From Ignavibacteriales bacterium (GTDB taxonomy: Bacteria > Bacteroidota > Ignavibacteria > Ignavibacteriales > SURF-24), in assembly GCA_026390815.1 (NCBI GenBank), contig JAPLFH010000057.1:25924-89923 (forward strand): a DNA stretch of 64,000 nucleotides, read 5' to 3'. Position numbers and translations under genes: made by a program. The notes under the pieces are model-generated. The model was not told the DNA's origin. It saw only the letters and a list, made by a program, of their open reading frames with translations, and searched no databases. This document shows positions 1 to 8,384 of the stretch, piece by piece; position 1 is the stretch's first letter, and each line of letters opens with the position of its first letter.

Positions 1-1
1 G

Positions 2-43
2 AGGAATAATGAAAGGGATTTATTTTTCATTATTCCTTTTTTT
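2..43 (+). terminator. Intrinsic terminator of an upstream gene
   Basis: A perfect 13-bp stem (AGGAATAATGAAA at 2-14 pairing with 25-37) with a 10-nt loop is followed by a run of seven T at 37-43. This is a textbook rho-independent terminator for a plus-strand gene that lies before the window. Confidence 0.8.
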
Positions 44-82
44 ATATTCAGGTACCTTTTAATTAAAAATATAATTGAATTA

Positions 83-901
83 ATGAAATGTTTTACGGAT
101 TGGTTGTTTAACCATACAGGATGGTTGTATAAATCCATACTTCAAAATTCTATATTTTATTTAGATTATTGGTCAATCGTTCACTTTTCATCCGGGGCAT
201 TCCTTTTACTTTTATTCTTAGTGATAAGGCTTAAATATAGTTGGCTATATTTATCTCTCATCCTATTCACCTATGAAATAATAGAAGTGTTATTCAAATA
301 TTATAACCTGCATATCTTTGCTCCGGAAACTTTTAAAGATCAGTTCACAGATATTATTGTTGGTTACCTTGGTGCTTTGTTTTTAATGTTTGTAGTACGG
401 AATGGGATATTAAATAAAAATCGTACTCGCAAATTACACGAGGATCACATTTTAACATCGCTTGTTAGTTCAGGTACCATAGTTTTTATCTGGATCGGTT
501 TTTTCAATACTCAGTATAATAAATTTTATGCACCTGATGCGGAAGCTTTCAATTGGTTGGTGTTTATAATCTGGGTGATTGTTTTAATAATTATTGTTCA
601 ATTATTTGTTAGTTTAACTAAAATATTAAAAAACAAATTCCACTCGTTTTTATTAACGTGGTGTTTATACTTGCTCATCTTCCTTTTTATTTTTGAATTG
701 CCGATTCTCTTTTTTAACTACAATCCTGTTAATGTTATCAGCCAAAAGTTGGGGATATTTTTATTCTTTAATCCCAGCACTGTAAATAATATTTTTTATT
801 TAATATTACCAGCGGTAGCAATCGTAACTTATGAATTGTTGCTAAAAATCCGCAACACAGCAATTAAAAATGAAATTGAGAAAAGGAATATTTATCAGTA
901 A
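83..901 (+). CDS. Polytopic membrane protein, function unknown
   Basis: A 272-residue integral membrane protein of a family I do not recognise. Hydrophobic stretches suggest about seven membrane segments (roughly residues 28-48, 52-72, 88-106, 124-142, 158-178, 190-215 and 235-255). There is no signal peptide or enzymatic motif that I can name. The acidic C-terminal tail is probably cytoplasmic. Its stop codon overlaps the start of the following hydrolase gene (TAATG), so the two are translationally coupled and probably act together. The start at 83 gives the whole first membrane-facing region; no clear Shine-Dalgarno precedes it. Confidence 0.6.
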   Translation: MKCFTDWLFNHTGWLYKSILQNSIFYLDYWSIVHFSSGAFLLLLFLVIRLKYSWLYLSLILFTYEIIEVLFKYYNLHIFAPETFKDQFTDIIVGYLGALFLMFVVRNGILNKNRTRKLHEDHILTSLVSSGTIVFIWIGFFNTQYNKFYAPDAEAFNWLVFIIWVIVLIIIVQLFVSLTKILKNKFHSFLLTWCLYLLIFLFIFELPILFFNYNPVNVISQKLGIFLFFNPSTVNNIFYLILPAVAIVTYELLLKIRNTAIKNEIEKRNIYQ

Positions 902-1656
902 TGGAAAAACCTAAATTAAATTATAAAAAAATCTTGCTGATATGTGCAATATTTATAGCTGCAGTAATAACAACTGTTGTGATCTATTATTATTTATATC
1001 TGAATTATGGTGAGCGTGTGTCCGAAAGAATTTCTGATAATATAATTGTTATTAATGATCTGTTCACAAGTATGTATCTTGTTAAAACTAATGATGGTTA
1101 TTTTGCTATAGACACTGGTTATTATGAAAGTACTTTGGAAAAAGGACTGAAGTATAATTTTATACTTCCTGGTGATGTTAAAGCCGTGCTTTTAACCCAT
1201 TCCGATTTTGATCACCAGGGCGGGATTGAATTATTAAAACATGCAAAATATTATTTATCCAAAGAAGAAAACAACATGATCTTGAATAAAACAAGGCGCT
1301 TAAAATTTATTCCCTTCATTTCAAATTCACTCAAAATTGATAAATATTCTTTATTAAATGATAATGAAGAATTTTATATCGGCAATAGAAAGATTAAATG
1401 CATTTCTTTACCGGGGCATACATATGGCTCGATGGGTTACCTGGTTGATGATAAATATTTGTTTACAGGGGATGCCTTCCGAATTAAGAATGGTAAGCTT
1501 TCATTACCGTATATTAAAATACTTGCTATGAACATTGATTCAATGAAATATAGTTTAAGAAAAGTTGCTCAACTCAACGGCATCAAATTTATATTTTCAT
1601 CTCATTCAGGTTTTACAAACGATTTTGATTTTGCAGTATCTGATTGGAAAAAATAA
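901..1656 (+). CDS. Metallo-beta-lactamase-fold hydrolase, membrane-anchored
   Basis: A 251-residue protein with one N-terminal membrane anchor (about residues 9-32) followed by a metallo-beta-lactamase fold. The metal-binding signature THSDFDHQGG (an HxDxDH variant of HxHxDH, near residue 100) is visible. Further metal ligands follow: the histidine of SLPGHTYGSMG, the aspartate of LFTGDAF and the histidine of FSSHSG. The family hydrolyses varied substrates (thioesters, lactams, phosphodiesters), so the substrate cannot be told. The anchor suggests an exported catalytic domain. It overlaps the upstream membrane protein by one base. Confidence 0.8.
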   Translation: MEKPKLNYKKILLICAIFIAAVITTVVIYYYLYLNYGERVSERISDNIIVINDLFTSMYLVKTNDGYFAIDTGYYESTLEKGLKYNFILPGDVKAVLLTHSDFDHQGGIELLKHAKYYLSKEENNMILNKTRRLKFIPFISNSLKIDKYSLLNDNEEFYIGNRKIKCISLPGHTYGSMGYLVDDKYLFTGDAFRIKNGKLSLPYIKILAMNIDSMKYSLRKVAQLNGIKFIFSSHSGFTNDFDFAVSDWKK

Positions 1657-1684
1657 TTTGCCGGTATTTTTTATCCGACTTATT

Positions 1685-2932
1685 CTAAATGTTACCGTTG
1701 TTTTTGCCTGCAAATTCTTCAACTTTTCTAAAAACTCTCATAAAATTTTCGCCCCATATTTTTCTAATATCATTTTTGGAATATCCTCGCTTTAATAATT
1801 CAATTGTAATGTTCTTCATTTCACTAACATCAAAGCATCCGGTTACTTCACCTCCACCATCAAAGTCAGTTCCAATACCTACATGATCAATCCCGGCAAC
1901 ATTTACTATGTGATCAATATGATCTACTACATCAGAAACTGTGGCAAGAATGCGTGGATATAACTTTTCTAATTCAGCTTTTTCTTTAGCAATTAATAAT
2001 TGAATCTCCGATGTAAGTGTATCAGACTTTGGGTATTTAGCACGGAAAACTGCAAATGCAGAATCTCTTTTAAGATTGCCTGAAAAAGTTTTTACATAAT
2101 CGCTTAAAATGCATATTTGTATTACCCCGCCATTATCAGCTAGCTTTTTAAGGAGCGAGTCTGAAAGATTTCGGGGACTATTACAGATTGAACGCGCGCA
2201 CGAATGTGAAGCAATTACAGGTACCTTTGATAATTTAATTACATCAAGAAATGTTTTATCGGATACATGCGAAATATCTATTATCATTCCGGTTTTATTC
2301 ATCTCATCAACTACTCTTTTGCCGAAATCACTTAAACCATTATGCTTAACTGAATCAGGATCGGTAGATGAATCACAAATGTCATTATTTTTTGTGTGGC
2401 AAAGAGTTATGTATCTTACACCAAGATCATAATATTTTTTTATCAGTGATGGATCATTGCCAATTGCATATCCATTCTCTATCCCAATGTAAATAGCTGC
2501 TTTATTATCTGATTTTATTCTGTACGCATCTGCTGAACTAAGCGCTAAAGATGAAAGCGTGGAATTTTTTTGAATCACGGTTTTAATTGTATCAATTAAT
2601 CTCATTATCCTTTCTTTTGCTTTTTCATTTCCCTCAGAAGTTCTGGGACCTTGTGCAATATAAGCGGCAAAAAATGCGGCATCTAATCCACCAGATTTCA
2701 TTCTCGGAAAATCTAACTTACTGTCATCTGTTATGGAATCATGTTTTTTACTTATATCGAAATTATCATACAAAAGCCTTAGTGGGGTATCTGTGTGAGT
2801 ATCTATTGTTAACATTTCCTTATGCAATTCCGAAGCTTCATCGCTAAGCTCCGTTAAACTTTTAGCAGCACCGCAGCCAATAATAATTAAACAAGCAGCA
2901 AATAGCGGGATATAAAGAAAGTACTTTTTCAT
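1685..2932 (-). CDS. Membrane dipeptidase, peptidase family M19, lipoprotein
   Basis: A 415-residue zinc dipeptidase of the renal dipeptidase/M19 family, which cleaves dipeptides including D-amino-acid-containing ones. The N-terminus is a lipoprotein signal ending IIIGC, so the mature enzyme is lipid-anchored in the envelope. The first metal-binding motif is IDTHTDTP (about residues 43-50). Later ligands are in ITLCHTKNND, IDISHVSDKT and VIASHSCARS, all in family order, and GIGTDFDGGG near the C-terminus is the expected substrate/metal loop. Length is normal. It lies convergent with the hydrolase upstream and divergent from the response regulator, so it is probably its own transcript. Confidence 0.92.
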   Translation of the reverse strand: MKKYFLYIPLFAACLIIIGCGAAKSLTELSDEASELHKEMLTIDTHTDTPLRLLYDNFDISKKHDSITDDSKLDFPRMKSGGLDAAFFAAYIAQGPRTSEGNEKAKERIMRLIDTIKTVIQKNSTLSSLALSSADAYRIKSDNKAAIYIGIENGYAIGNDPSLIKKYYDLGVRYITLCHTKNNDICDSSTDPDSVKHNGLSDFGKRVVDEMNKTGMIIDISHVSDKTFLDVIKLSKVPVIASHSCARSICNSPRNLSDSLLKKLADNGGVIQICILSDYVKTFSGNLKRDSAFAVFRAKYPKSDTLTSEIQLLIAKEKAELEKLYPRILATVSDVVDHIDHIVNVAGIDHVGIGTDFDGGGEVTGCFDVSEMKNITIELLKRGYSKNDIRKIWGENFMRVFRKVEEFAGKNNGNI

Positions 2933-3156
2933 TTATCCACCATGATTTTTAATGGCGAAAGATATGAAAAAATTTACAAAGTCGTAATTAATATGCCAGA
3001 GTGAAGAATTTTAAAAAGAATGTATCAATTTTAAAAAGTAAATGGATTCCCGAGTAGGTAACCAAAAGTCCGCACAGTAAAGACAACCAAAAATTTCCAA
3101 AAGAATCTCTTTGATAATTTGTATTTTATATTGGTCATTCAGGAAATATTGGAACT

Positions 3157-3834
3157 ATGAAAATACTTGTTGTTGAAGATGAACTTGATCTTAAGAACTC
3201 CATCCTTACTTTTATAAAACAAGACGGTTTTTTATGTGAAGGAGTTTCAAAGTATGAACACGCTTTGGAAAAGGTTAATCTTTATGAGTTCGATTGCTTT
3301 ATAATTGATATAACTTTGCCGGATGGCAATGGTTTGGATTTAATAAACAAAATAAAGCAAATTCAACCTCAGGCTGGGATAATTATTATCTCTGCAAAGA
3401 ACAGTTTAGAGGATAAAATAACCGGACTGGATCTTGGTGCTGACGATTACTTAACGAAACCATTTCATCTTGCAGAATTAAACTCCAGAATTAATTCAGT
3501 TTTACGGCGTAGATTTTACCAGGGAAAAGATGAAATAAAGCTGAACGAAATGATGATTTTACCGGATAGGCACGAATTACTTATTAAAGAAAATAAAATT
3601 GATTTAACTAAAAGGGAATTTGATCTCCTAATGTATCTGGTTACAAATAAAGAAAAAGTTATTACAAAGGAAGCAATTGCGGAGCACATCTGGGGTGATG
3701 ATTCCAATTCATTTGACAATTTTGATTTTATTTACACGCATATTAAAAATCTTCGCAAAAAAATTTCTGATTATGGTGGTGGTGATTATATAAAATCTAT
3801 TTATGGATTAGGATACAAATTTACATTAGAATGA
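3157..3834 (+). CDS. OmpR/PhoB-family response regulator
   Basis: A 225-residue DNA-binding response regulator. The receiver domain spans residues 1-115, with the acidic pocket at E7-D8-E9, phospho-acceptor D51 (in FIIDITLPDGNG) and conserved K101 (LTKPFH). A winged-helix output domain follows at about 125-225 (DLTKREFDLLMYL and YGLGYKF are signature elements). The stop overlaps the start of the histidine kinase by four bases (ATGA), so the two are cotranslated. The RND efflux operon follows directly, and that pump and the beta-propeller gene are the likely targets (inference from position). Confidence 0.93.
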   Translation: MKILVVEDELDLKNSILTFIKQDGFLCEGVSKYEHALEKVNLYEFDCFIIDITLPDGNGLDLINKIKQIQPQAGIIIISAKNSLEDKITGLDLGADDYLTKPFHLAELNSRINSVLRRRFYQGKDEIKLNEMMILPDRHELLIKENKIDLTKREFDLLMYLVTNKEKVITKEAIAEHIWGDDSNSFDNFDFIYTHIKNLRKKISDYGGGDYIKSIYGLGYKFTLE

Positions 3835-5078
3835 AACTGATTAATAAAATAAGTTACCGGCTGCTTATAAATTCGTTTATTATGTTAGTTATACTTGCTT
3901 TCTTTTCTTTCTTTTTAATCGATTATATTCTTGAATCAGAAATTAATGACCAGCTGATAACAACCCGAAACATTCTTGTTAAAAACCAACTAATACAGAA
4001 ACAATTAGTACTTTCCCCAATTATTTCTATTGAAAAGGTTAATGAAGGAATTAATAATGATGTTTATAAGGATACACTTATTTACGATTCCAACGAACAT
4101 GAAAATGAAGAGTTCAGAGAATTGATTTCCTATGTGAAATCAAGCGATGGAATTTTTAAGATAATTGTCCGTTCTTCTTTAATCGAAAAGGAAGATTTAT
4201 TATTAACCATACTGATAATATTTCTTTCTGTTTATCTTTTGTTTGTTGTGTCTTTGTTCGTTATTAATAAACGTAGCGCTAATAAAACATTAAAACCATT
4301 TTACAATGCCCTTGAACGCATCCGTTCTTTCAGTCTTTCAGAAAAGAAATTATTTACAAGTGAAAAGAGCAAAATTGATGAATTTAATTTCTTGAATGAG
4401 ATATTACAGAACCTGACCGAAAAGATTATTAAAGAATATCTTCAGGTAAAAGAATTTACTGATAATGCTTCCCACGAAATTCAAACCCCGCTTGCAGTAA
4501 TTAAATCAAAGCTGGATTTGTTTATTCAAAAAGAAAACCTGAATGAAGAACAGATAGAACTTTTTCGATCTATTTATAACAATGTGAACAAGTTAATTAG
4601 ATTGAATAAATCGCTTCTTCTATTAACTAAGATAGAAGGAAATCAGTTTTCTGAATCAACTGAAATTGATTTGCGGAAAATATTGGAAAAAGAGGTTGAA
4701 GAAATAGTGGAGCTTGCCCAATTAAACTCTATTACGATTGAAAAAGAAATAATTTCTTCTCCTGTTATTTCAGCCAACGAACCTCTGATTGTAATCCTGA
4801 TCAAAAACATTCTTACTAATTCTATTAAGCACAATGTTAAACCCGGTAGAATAAAACTTTGTCTTAAAGAAAATATTTTATTTTTAGAAAATACAGGTGC
4901 GGAATTAAAAGAGAATCCTGAAAGGCTATTTGAACGATTTTACAAAAGGGTGGATTCAACAGAATCGGTTGGGCTTGGGCTGGCAATAGTAAAACAGATT
5001 TGCTTATTGTACAATTTTGATATTAGTTACAAATATAGAAATGGATGGCACTCGATTTCGATTCAATTTATAAAGTAA
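3831..5078 (+). CDS. Two-component sensor histidine kinase
   Basis: A 415-residue membrane histidine kinase. Two membrane segments (about 12-34 and 123-145) flank a short periplasmic sensor of about 85 residues that lacks a recognisable ligand domain. The phospho-acceptor histidine is H215 in NASHEIQTPLAVIKSK. The N box is ILIKNILTNSIKHN, and the G2 box is GLGLAIVKQI near residue 380. It partners the response regulator whose gene it overlaps. The small sensor and adjacent RND pump resemble metal- or envelope-stress systems of the CusS type, but the signal is not visible in the sequence. Confidence 0.92.
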   Translation: MKLINKISYRLLINSFIMLVILAFFSFFLIDYILESEINDQLITTRNILVKNQLIQKQLVLSPIISIEKVNEGINNDVYKDTLIYDSNEHENEEFRELISYVKSSDGIFKIIVRSSLIEKEDLLLTILIIFLSVYLLFVVSLFVINKRSANKTLKPFYNALERIRSFSLSEKKLFTSEKSKIDEFNFLNEILQNLTEKIIKEYLQVKEFTDNASHEIQTPLAVIKSKLDLFIQKENLNEEQIELFRSIYNNVNKLIRLNKSLLLLTKIEGNQFSESTEIDLRKILEKEVEEIVELAQLNSITIEKEIISSPVISANEPLIVILIKNILTNSIKHNVKPGRIKLCLKENILFLENTGAELKENPERLFERFYKRVDSTESVGLGLAIVKQICLLYNFDISYKYRNGWHSISIQFIK

Positions 5079-5113
5079 AATTAAATTGTAACAATTTATT
5101 TAAAGGAGGATTT

Positions 5114-6118
5114 ATGAAACCATATATAAACATATTGAGAATTGTTTTTTGTTTCATTGTAGTGTTTATTTCAGAAAACTTATTTGCACAAACTTCAGGT
5201 TATAAAATCGTAAATAAAATTTTAATTGAAGGAGAAAACCGTTGGGACTATTTATCGATAGATAAAACTCATAACCGCTTGTTCGTTTCTAACAGCTCTA
5301 AAGTTCACGTGATCGATTTGCAATCAGATTCCAAAATTGGTGAACTAATTGGACTAAATGGAGTGCACGGAATTGAATTTGCTCCGGAGTTTAATAAGGG
5401 ATTTATTACAAGTGGAAGAGATAGCTCAGTAATAATATTTAATCTTGATGATCTAAAACAAAAATCTAGAATAAAAATTGATGGGAAAAATCCTGATGCA
5501 ATAATTTATGATTCGTTTACCAAAAGAATATTTGTATTCAACCACAGCAGTAACAGTGCGTCTGCAATTGATGCTGAATCTGGAAAGCTATTAAAAACTT
5601 TTCCTTTAGAAGGTATGCCCGAGTTTGCAGCCTCCGATTTAAAAGGTAAAATGTTTGTTAATCTTGAAGATAAAAATGCAGTAGATGTAATTGACACAAG
5701 AAATTTAAAGGTTATTGCCAAATGGAATATTGCGCCTTGCGAATCTCCAACCGGAATGTCGATAGACAGAAAGAACAAAAGATTATTTATAACAGGAGAT
5801 AATCAAAAACTGGCAATAGTTGATTATTCATCCGGACAGGTGGTAACTACAATGCCGATCGGCAGCAAAGTAGATGGCTGTGCTTTCGATCCTGGTACTA
5901 ATTTAATTTTCACCTCAAATGGAGAAGGAACAATAACAATTATTAAAGAAAAAACTCCTGACGATTATACTGTAATTGATAATATTCAAACAGTTAAAGG
6001 AGCCCGTACAATTACGTTGGATGAAAAGACTCACAAAGTTTATACTTTATCTATGATTGAAAAACCTGATAGCAAAGAAAAAAGTTTTGGAGTTCTAATA
6101 CTGGATAATAATAAATAA
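5114..6118 (+). CDS. Secreted YncE-like beta-propeller protein
   Basis: A 334-residue exported protein with a seven-bladed beta-propeller of the YncE/SMP-30-like type. A signal peptide (residues 1-26, ending LFAQ) is followed by repeated blades with motifs such as NRLFVSNSSKVHVIDL and KRLFITGDNQKLAIVDY. The start at 5114 is chosen because AAAGGAGG lies 6 bases upstream and the signal peptide begins there; an in-frame start at 5045 would overlap the kinase gene and bury the signal. It sits between the two-component system and the TolC-like gene. A role in ligand or metal binding for the efflux set is possible but unproven. Confidence 0.82.
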   Translation: MKPYINILRIVFCFIVVFISENLFAQTSGYKIVNKILIEGENRWDYLSIDKTHNRLFVSNSSKVHVIDLQSDSKIGELIGLNGVHGIEFAPEFNKGFITSGRDSSVIIFNLDDLKQKSRIKIDGKNPDAIIYDSFTKRIFVFNHSSNSASAIDAESGKLLKTFPLEGMPEFAASDLKGKMFVNLEDKNAVDVIDTRNLKVIAKWNIAPCESPTGMSIDRKNKRLFITGDNQKLAIVDYSSGQVVTTMPIGSKVDGCAFDPGTNLIFTSNGEGTITIIKEKTPDDYTVIDNIQTVKGARTITLDEKTHKVYTLSMIEKPDSKEKSFGVLILDNNK

Positions 6119-6186
6119 TCAGATGCTTATAATAATCTGAATATTTCAACTGATGTTTCTAAAAAAATAATATTAACTTTTATCTT

Positions 6187-7452
6187 ATGAAAAAATCAGT
6201 AGTTTTATTTTTTTTATTGTTACTTAAAACAATATTTGCGCAGCATAATCTGGAATTCTTTCTACAGGAGGCTTACAAAAATAATCCACAATTAAAAGAA
6301 TTTTCACAATCGTTCATAAATACCAGGTTAGAACGTGAATTAATAAACGCAGAAAATGTACTGCCTAAAATAAGTTTAACCGCTAATTATTTGTTTGCTC
6401 CCTTTTTTAACAATAATGGTAAAATAATTTCTACAAATCCAGGTGCGAATGCCATTGGTTATGATGTTGGTATAACCAACGGCGGTTTATATTCTGCACA
6501 AATTAATCTTGAGAAAAATTTATTCAACGGTTACCTTACAGATGCCCTTGAGCAGCAAATTTTAATAAAGGATGGCGCAGTAAAAAACAATATAATCTTA
6601 CTAAAGCACGAACTTGAAAAACAGGTTACAGATATTTATTTGCAAACGTACCTTTCCTTTAAGCTGCTTAATCTTGAGAATGAAATCCTTTCTTCCATTA
6701 AAAAAGAAGAATCGATTGCTGCTATTTTATTAACGAGCGGATTGTTAAAGGAATCCGAAATATTATTATTGAAAATTGAAGTTGACAATCAAACTAATGC
6801 AATCAACAATTCCACGGTGCAGTTCAGAACAAATCTTAACCAGCTTTTAATTTTGTGTGATATAAAAGATACTTCGATTACTCAAATCGATTCGGTTGAA
6901 CTTAAACTGGTTAATGCTTCTAAAGAATCATTTTTTAATAAGAAATTTGAAAATGACAGCCTAGCATTATTAAATCAGCAAACTATATTCGAATCAAAGT
7001 ACCAGCCTCAGGTTTCTCTTTTCTTTAATACCGGATTGAATGCCATAGAGATTGAAGGTATTCAGCGTAAGTTTGGATTGAGTGCCGGAATAAATTTTTC
7101 AATGCCTATCTTCGATGGTAACCAGAAATCTATTACGCGTCAACAGAATGATCTCTCACTCAAATCCATTTCATTCTATAAAGAATATTTTTCTAATCAG
7201 CTAAACAACCAACGGAAAAATTCGCTGGATAAAATCCAATCACAGAAAAACAATCTTAATAATCTTCAGAACCAAATTAAAAATTATGAAAAAGTTATTT
7301 TAATATCGGAATCTGAATTGAAGCAAGGAAATATTTCGATGGTGGATTATCTGACCATCCTTAAAAACTTTATTGAGCTAAAGAAAAATTTTATTACCGT
7401 GCAATTCGAGTATCAGTCAGAAATAAACAGCTATAATTATTGGAACTGGTAA
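6187..7452 (+). CDS. TolC-family outer membrane efflux protein
   Basis: A 421-residue outer membrane channel of the TolC/OEP family with a signal peptide (MKKSVVLFFLLLLKTIFAQ). The body is rich in long helices with repeated asparagine/leucine heptads. Two halves repeat the helix-strand-helix layout of the family, and the LKQGNISMVDYL segment near residue 375 is typical of the second half. It would trimerise as the outer membrane duct for the RND pump encoded two genes downstream. It is spaced one base from the next gene, consistent with one operon. Confidence 0.88.
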   Translation: MKKSVVLFFLLLLKTIFAQHNLEFFLQEAYKNNPQLKEFSQSFINTRLERELINAENVLPKISLTANYLFAPFFNNNGKIISTNPGANAIGYDVGITNGGLYSAQINLEKNLFNGYLTDALEQQILIKDGAVKNNIILLKHELEKQVTDIYLQTYLSFKLLNLENEILSSIKKEESIAAILLTSGLLKESEILLLKIEVDNQTNAINNSTVQFRTNLNQLLILCDIKDTSITQIDSVELKLVNASKESFFNKKFENDSLALLNQQTIFESKYQPQVSLFFNTGLNAIEIEGIQRKFGLSAGINFSMPIFDGNQKSITRQQNDLSLKSISFYKEYFSNQLNNQRKNSLDKIQSQKNNLNNLQNQIKNYEKVILISESELKQGNISMVDYLTILKNFIELKKNFITVQFEYQSEINSYNYWNW

Positions 7453-7453
7453 A

Positions 7454-8380
7454 ATGAAAAATGAACGACTTAAAACCGGCGCAGTTTCTCTATTACTATT
7501 TTTCCTGGCAATTATATATTACAGTTGCAATTCTAAAAAAGATGAACAGATAGAAGCTGCATCCGGAGCACCAGTTAAGTTTGTAAATCCTTTAACAACA
7601 AAAATGATTGACTATCTTCAGCTTAACGCTAATACTGTTTATCTAAAAAAGGAAATTGTACGCGCGGGATTTCAAGGATATATACAAAAAATATTCAAAA
7701 ACATTGGCGATGAAGTAAAGCAAGGCGAAGTTCTGCTTTTACTTCAGACAAAAGAATCATTTGCAATGGATAATATTACAGATAAAACTGTTGAAGGAAC
7801 TAAATCATCTGTTCAAATAAAAGCAAAGTCGAACGGAATTCTTACTCAGCTAAATTATCATTCGGGTGATTATATTTCCGAAGGAGAACAGATTGCTGTA
7901 ATGGCGAATCCCAATTCCTTAAAAGTAACTTTAAACGTTCCCTACCAAAATTCGTCTGAAATAAAAATTGGTCAAACATGCAATCTTATACTTCCAGGTG
8001 GAAGAAGCCTGGTTGGTAAAATTACTAGTTCAATTCCAAGTATGGACGCAGAATCGCAAACCCAAACTTATTTAATTACTTGTAATGAATTAGTTGTACT
8101 TCCGGAAAATTTAAATCTTACCGTAAAAATTCCAATACACACAATAAACAGCGCAACAGTATTAAACAAAACTTGTGTATTAAGCAATGAAAACCTTGAT
8201 CAGTTTTGGATTATGAAATTGATTAATGATAGTACCGCTGTAAGGATGAATGTAATGAAGGGAATTGAGAATGATTCGCTTATACAAATTTTATCTCCTA
8301 AACTTAACATCAAAGATGAAATAATTTCTGAAGGAGGTTATGGTCTTACTGATACAGCTAAGATAATTATCGTGCGATAA
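7454..8380 (+). CDS. RND efflux periplasmic adaptor (membrane fusion protein), lipoprotein
   Basis: A 308-residue membrane fusion protein. The N-terminus is a lipoprotein signal with cysteine in IYYSCNSK, so the adaptor is lipid-anchored. Two half-lipoyl (barrel-sandwich) motifs appear at about residues 75-105 (FQGYIQKIFKNIGDEVKQGE) and 120-150 (SNGILTQLNYHSGDYISEGE). The helical hairpin between them is almost absent, so the adaptor is short. A beta-barrel domain follows. It links the TolC-like duct to the RND pump encoded next. Confidence 0.87.
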   Translation: MKNERLKTGAVSLLLFFLAIIYYSCNSKKDEQIEAASGAPVKFVNPLTTKMIDYLQLNANTVYLKKEIVRAGFQGYIQKIFKNIGDEVKQGEVLLLLQTKESFAMDNITDKTVEGTKSSVQIKAKSNGILTQLNYHSGDYISEGEQIAVMANPNSLKVTLNVPYQNSSEIKIGQTCNLILPGGRSLVGKITSSIPSMDAESQTQTYLITCNELVVLPENLNLTVKIPIHTINSATVLNKTCVLSNENLDQFWIMKLINDSTAVRMNVMKGIENDSLIQILSPKLNIKDEIISEGGYGLTDTAKIIIVR

Positions 8381-8384
8381 TAAT

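Noticed and set aside
6119..6140. 6-bp hairpin between the beta-propeller and TolC-like genes
   Set aside because: The stem is too short and lacks a T run; it does not convincingly separate the operon.
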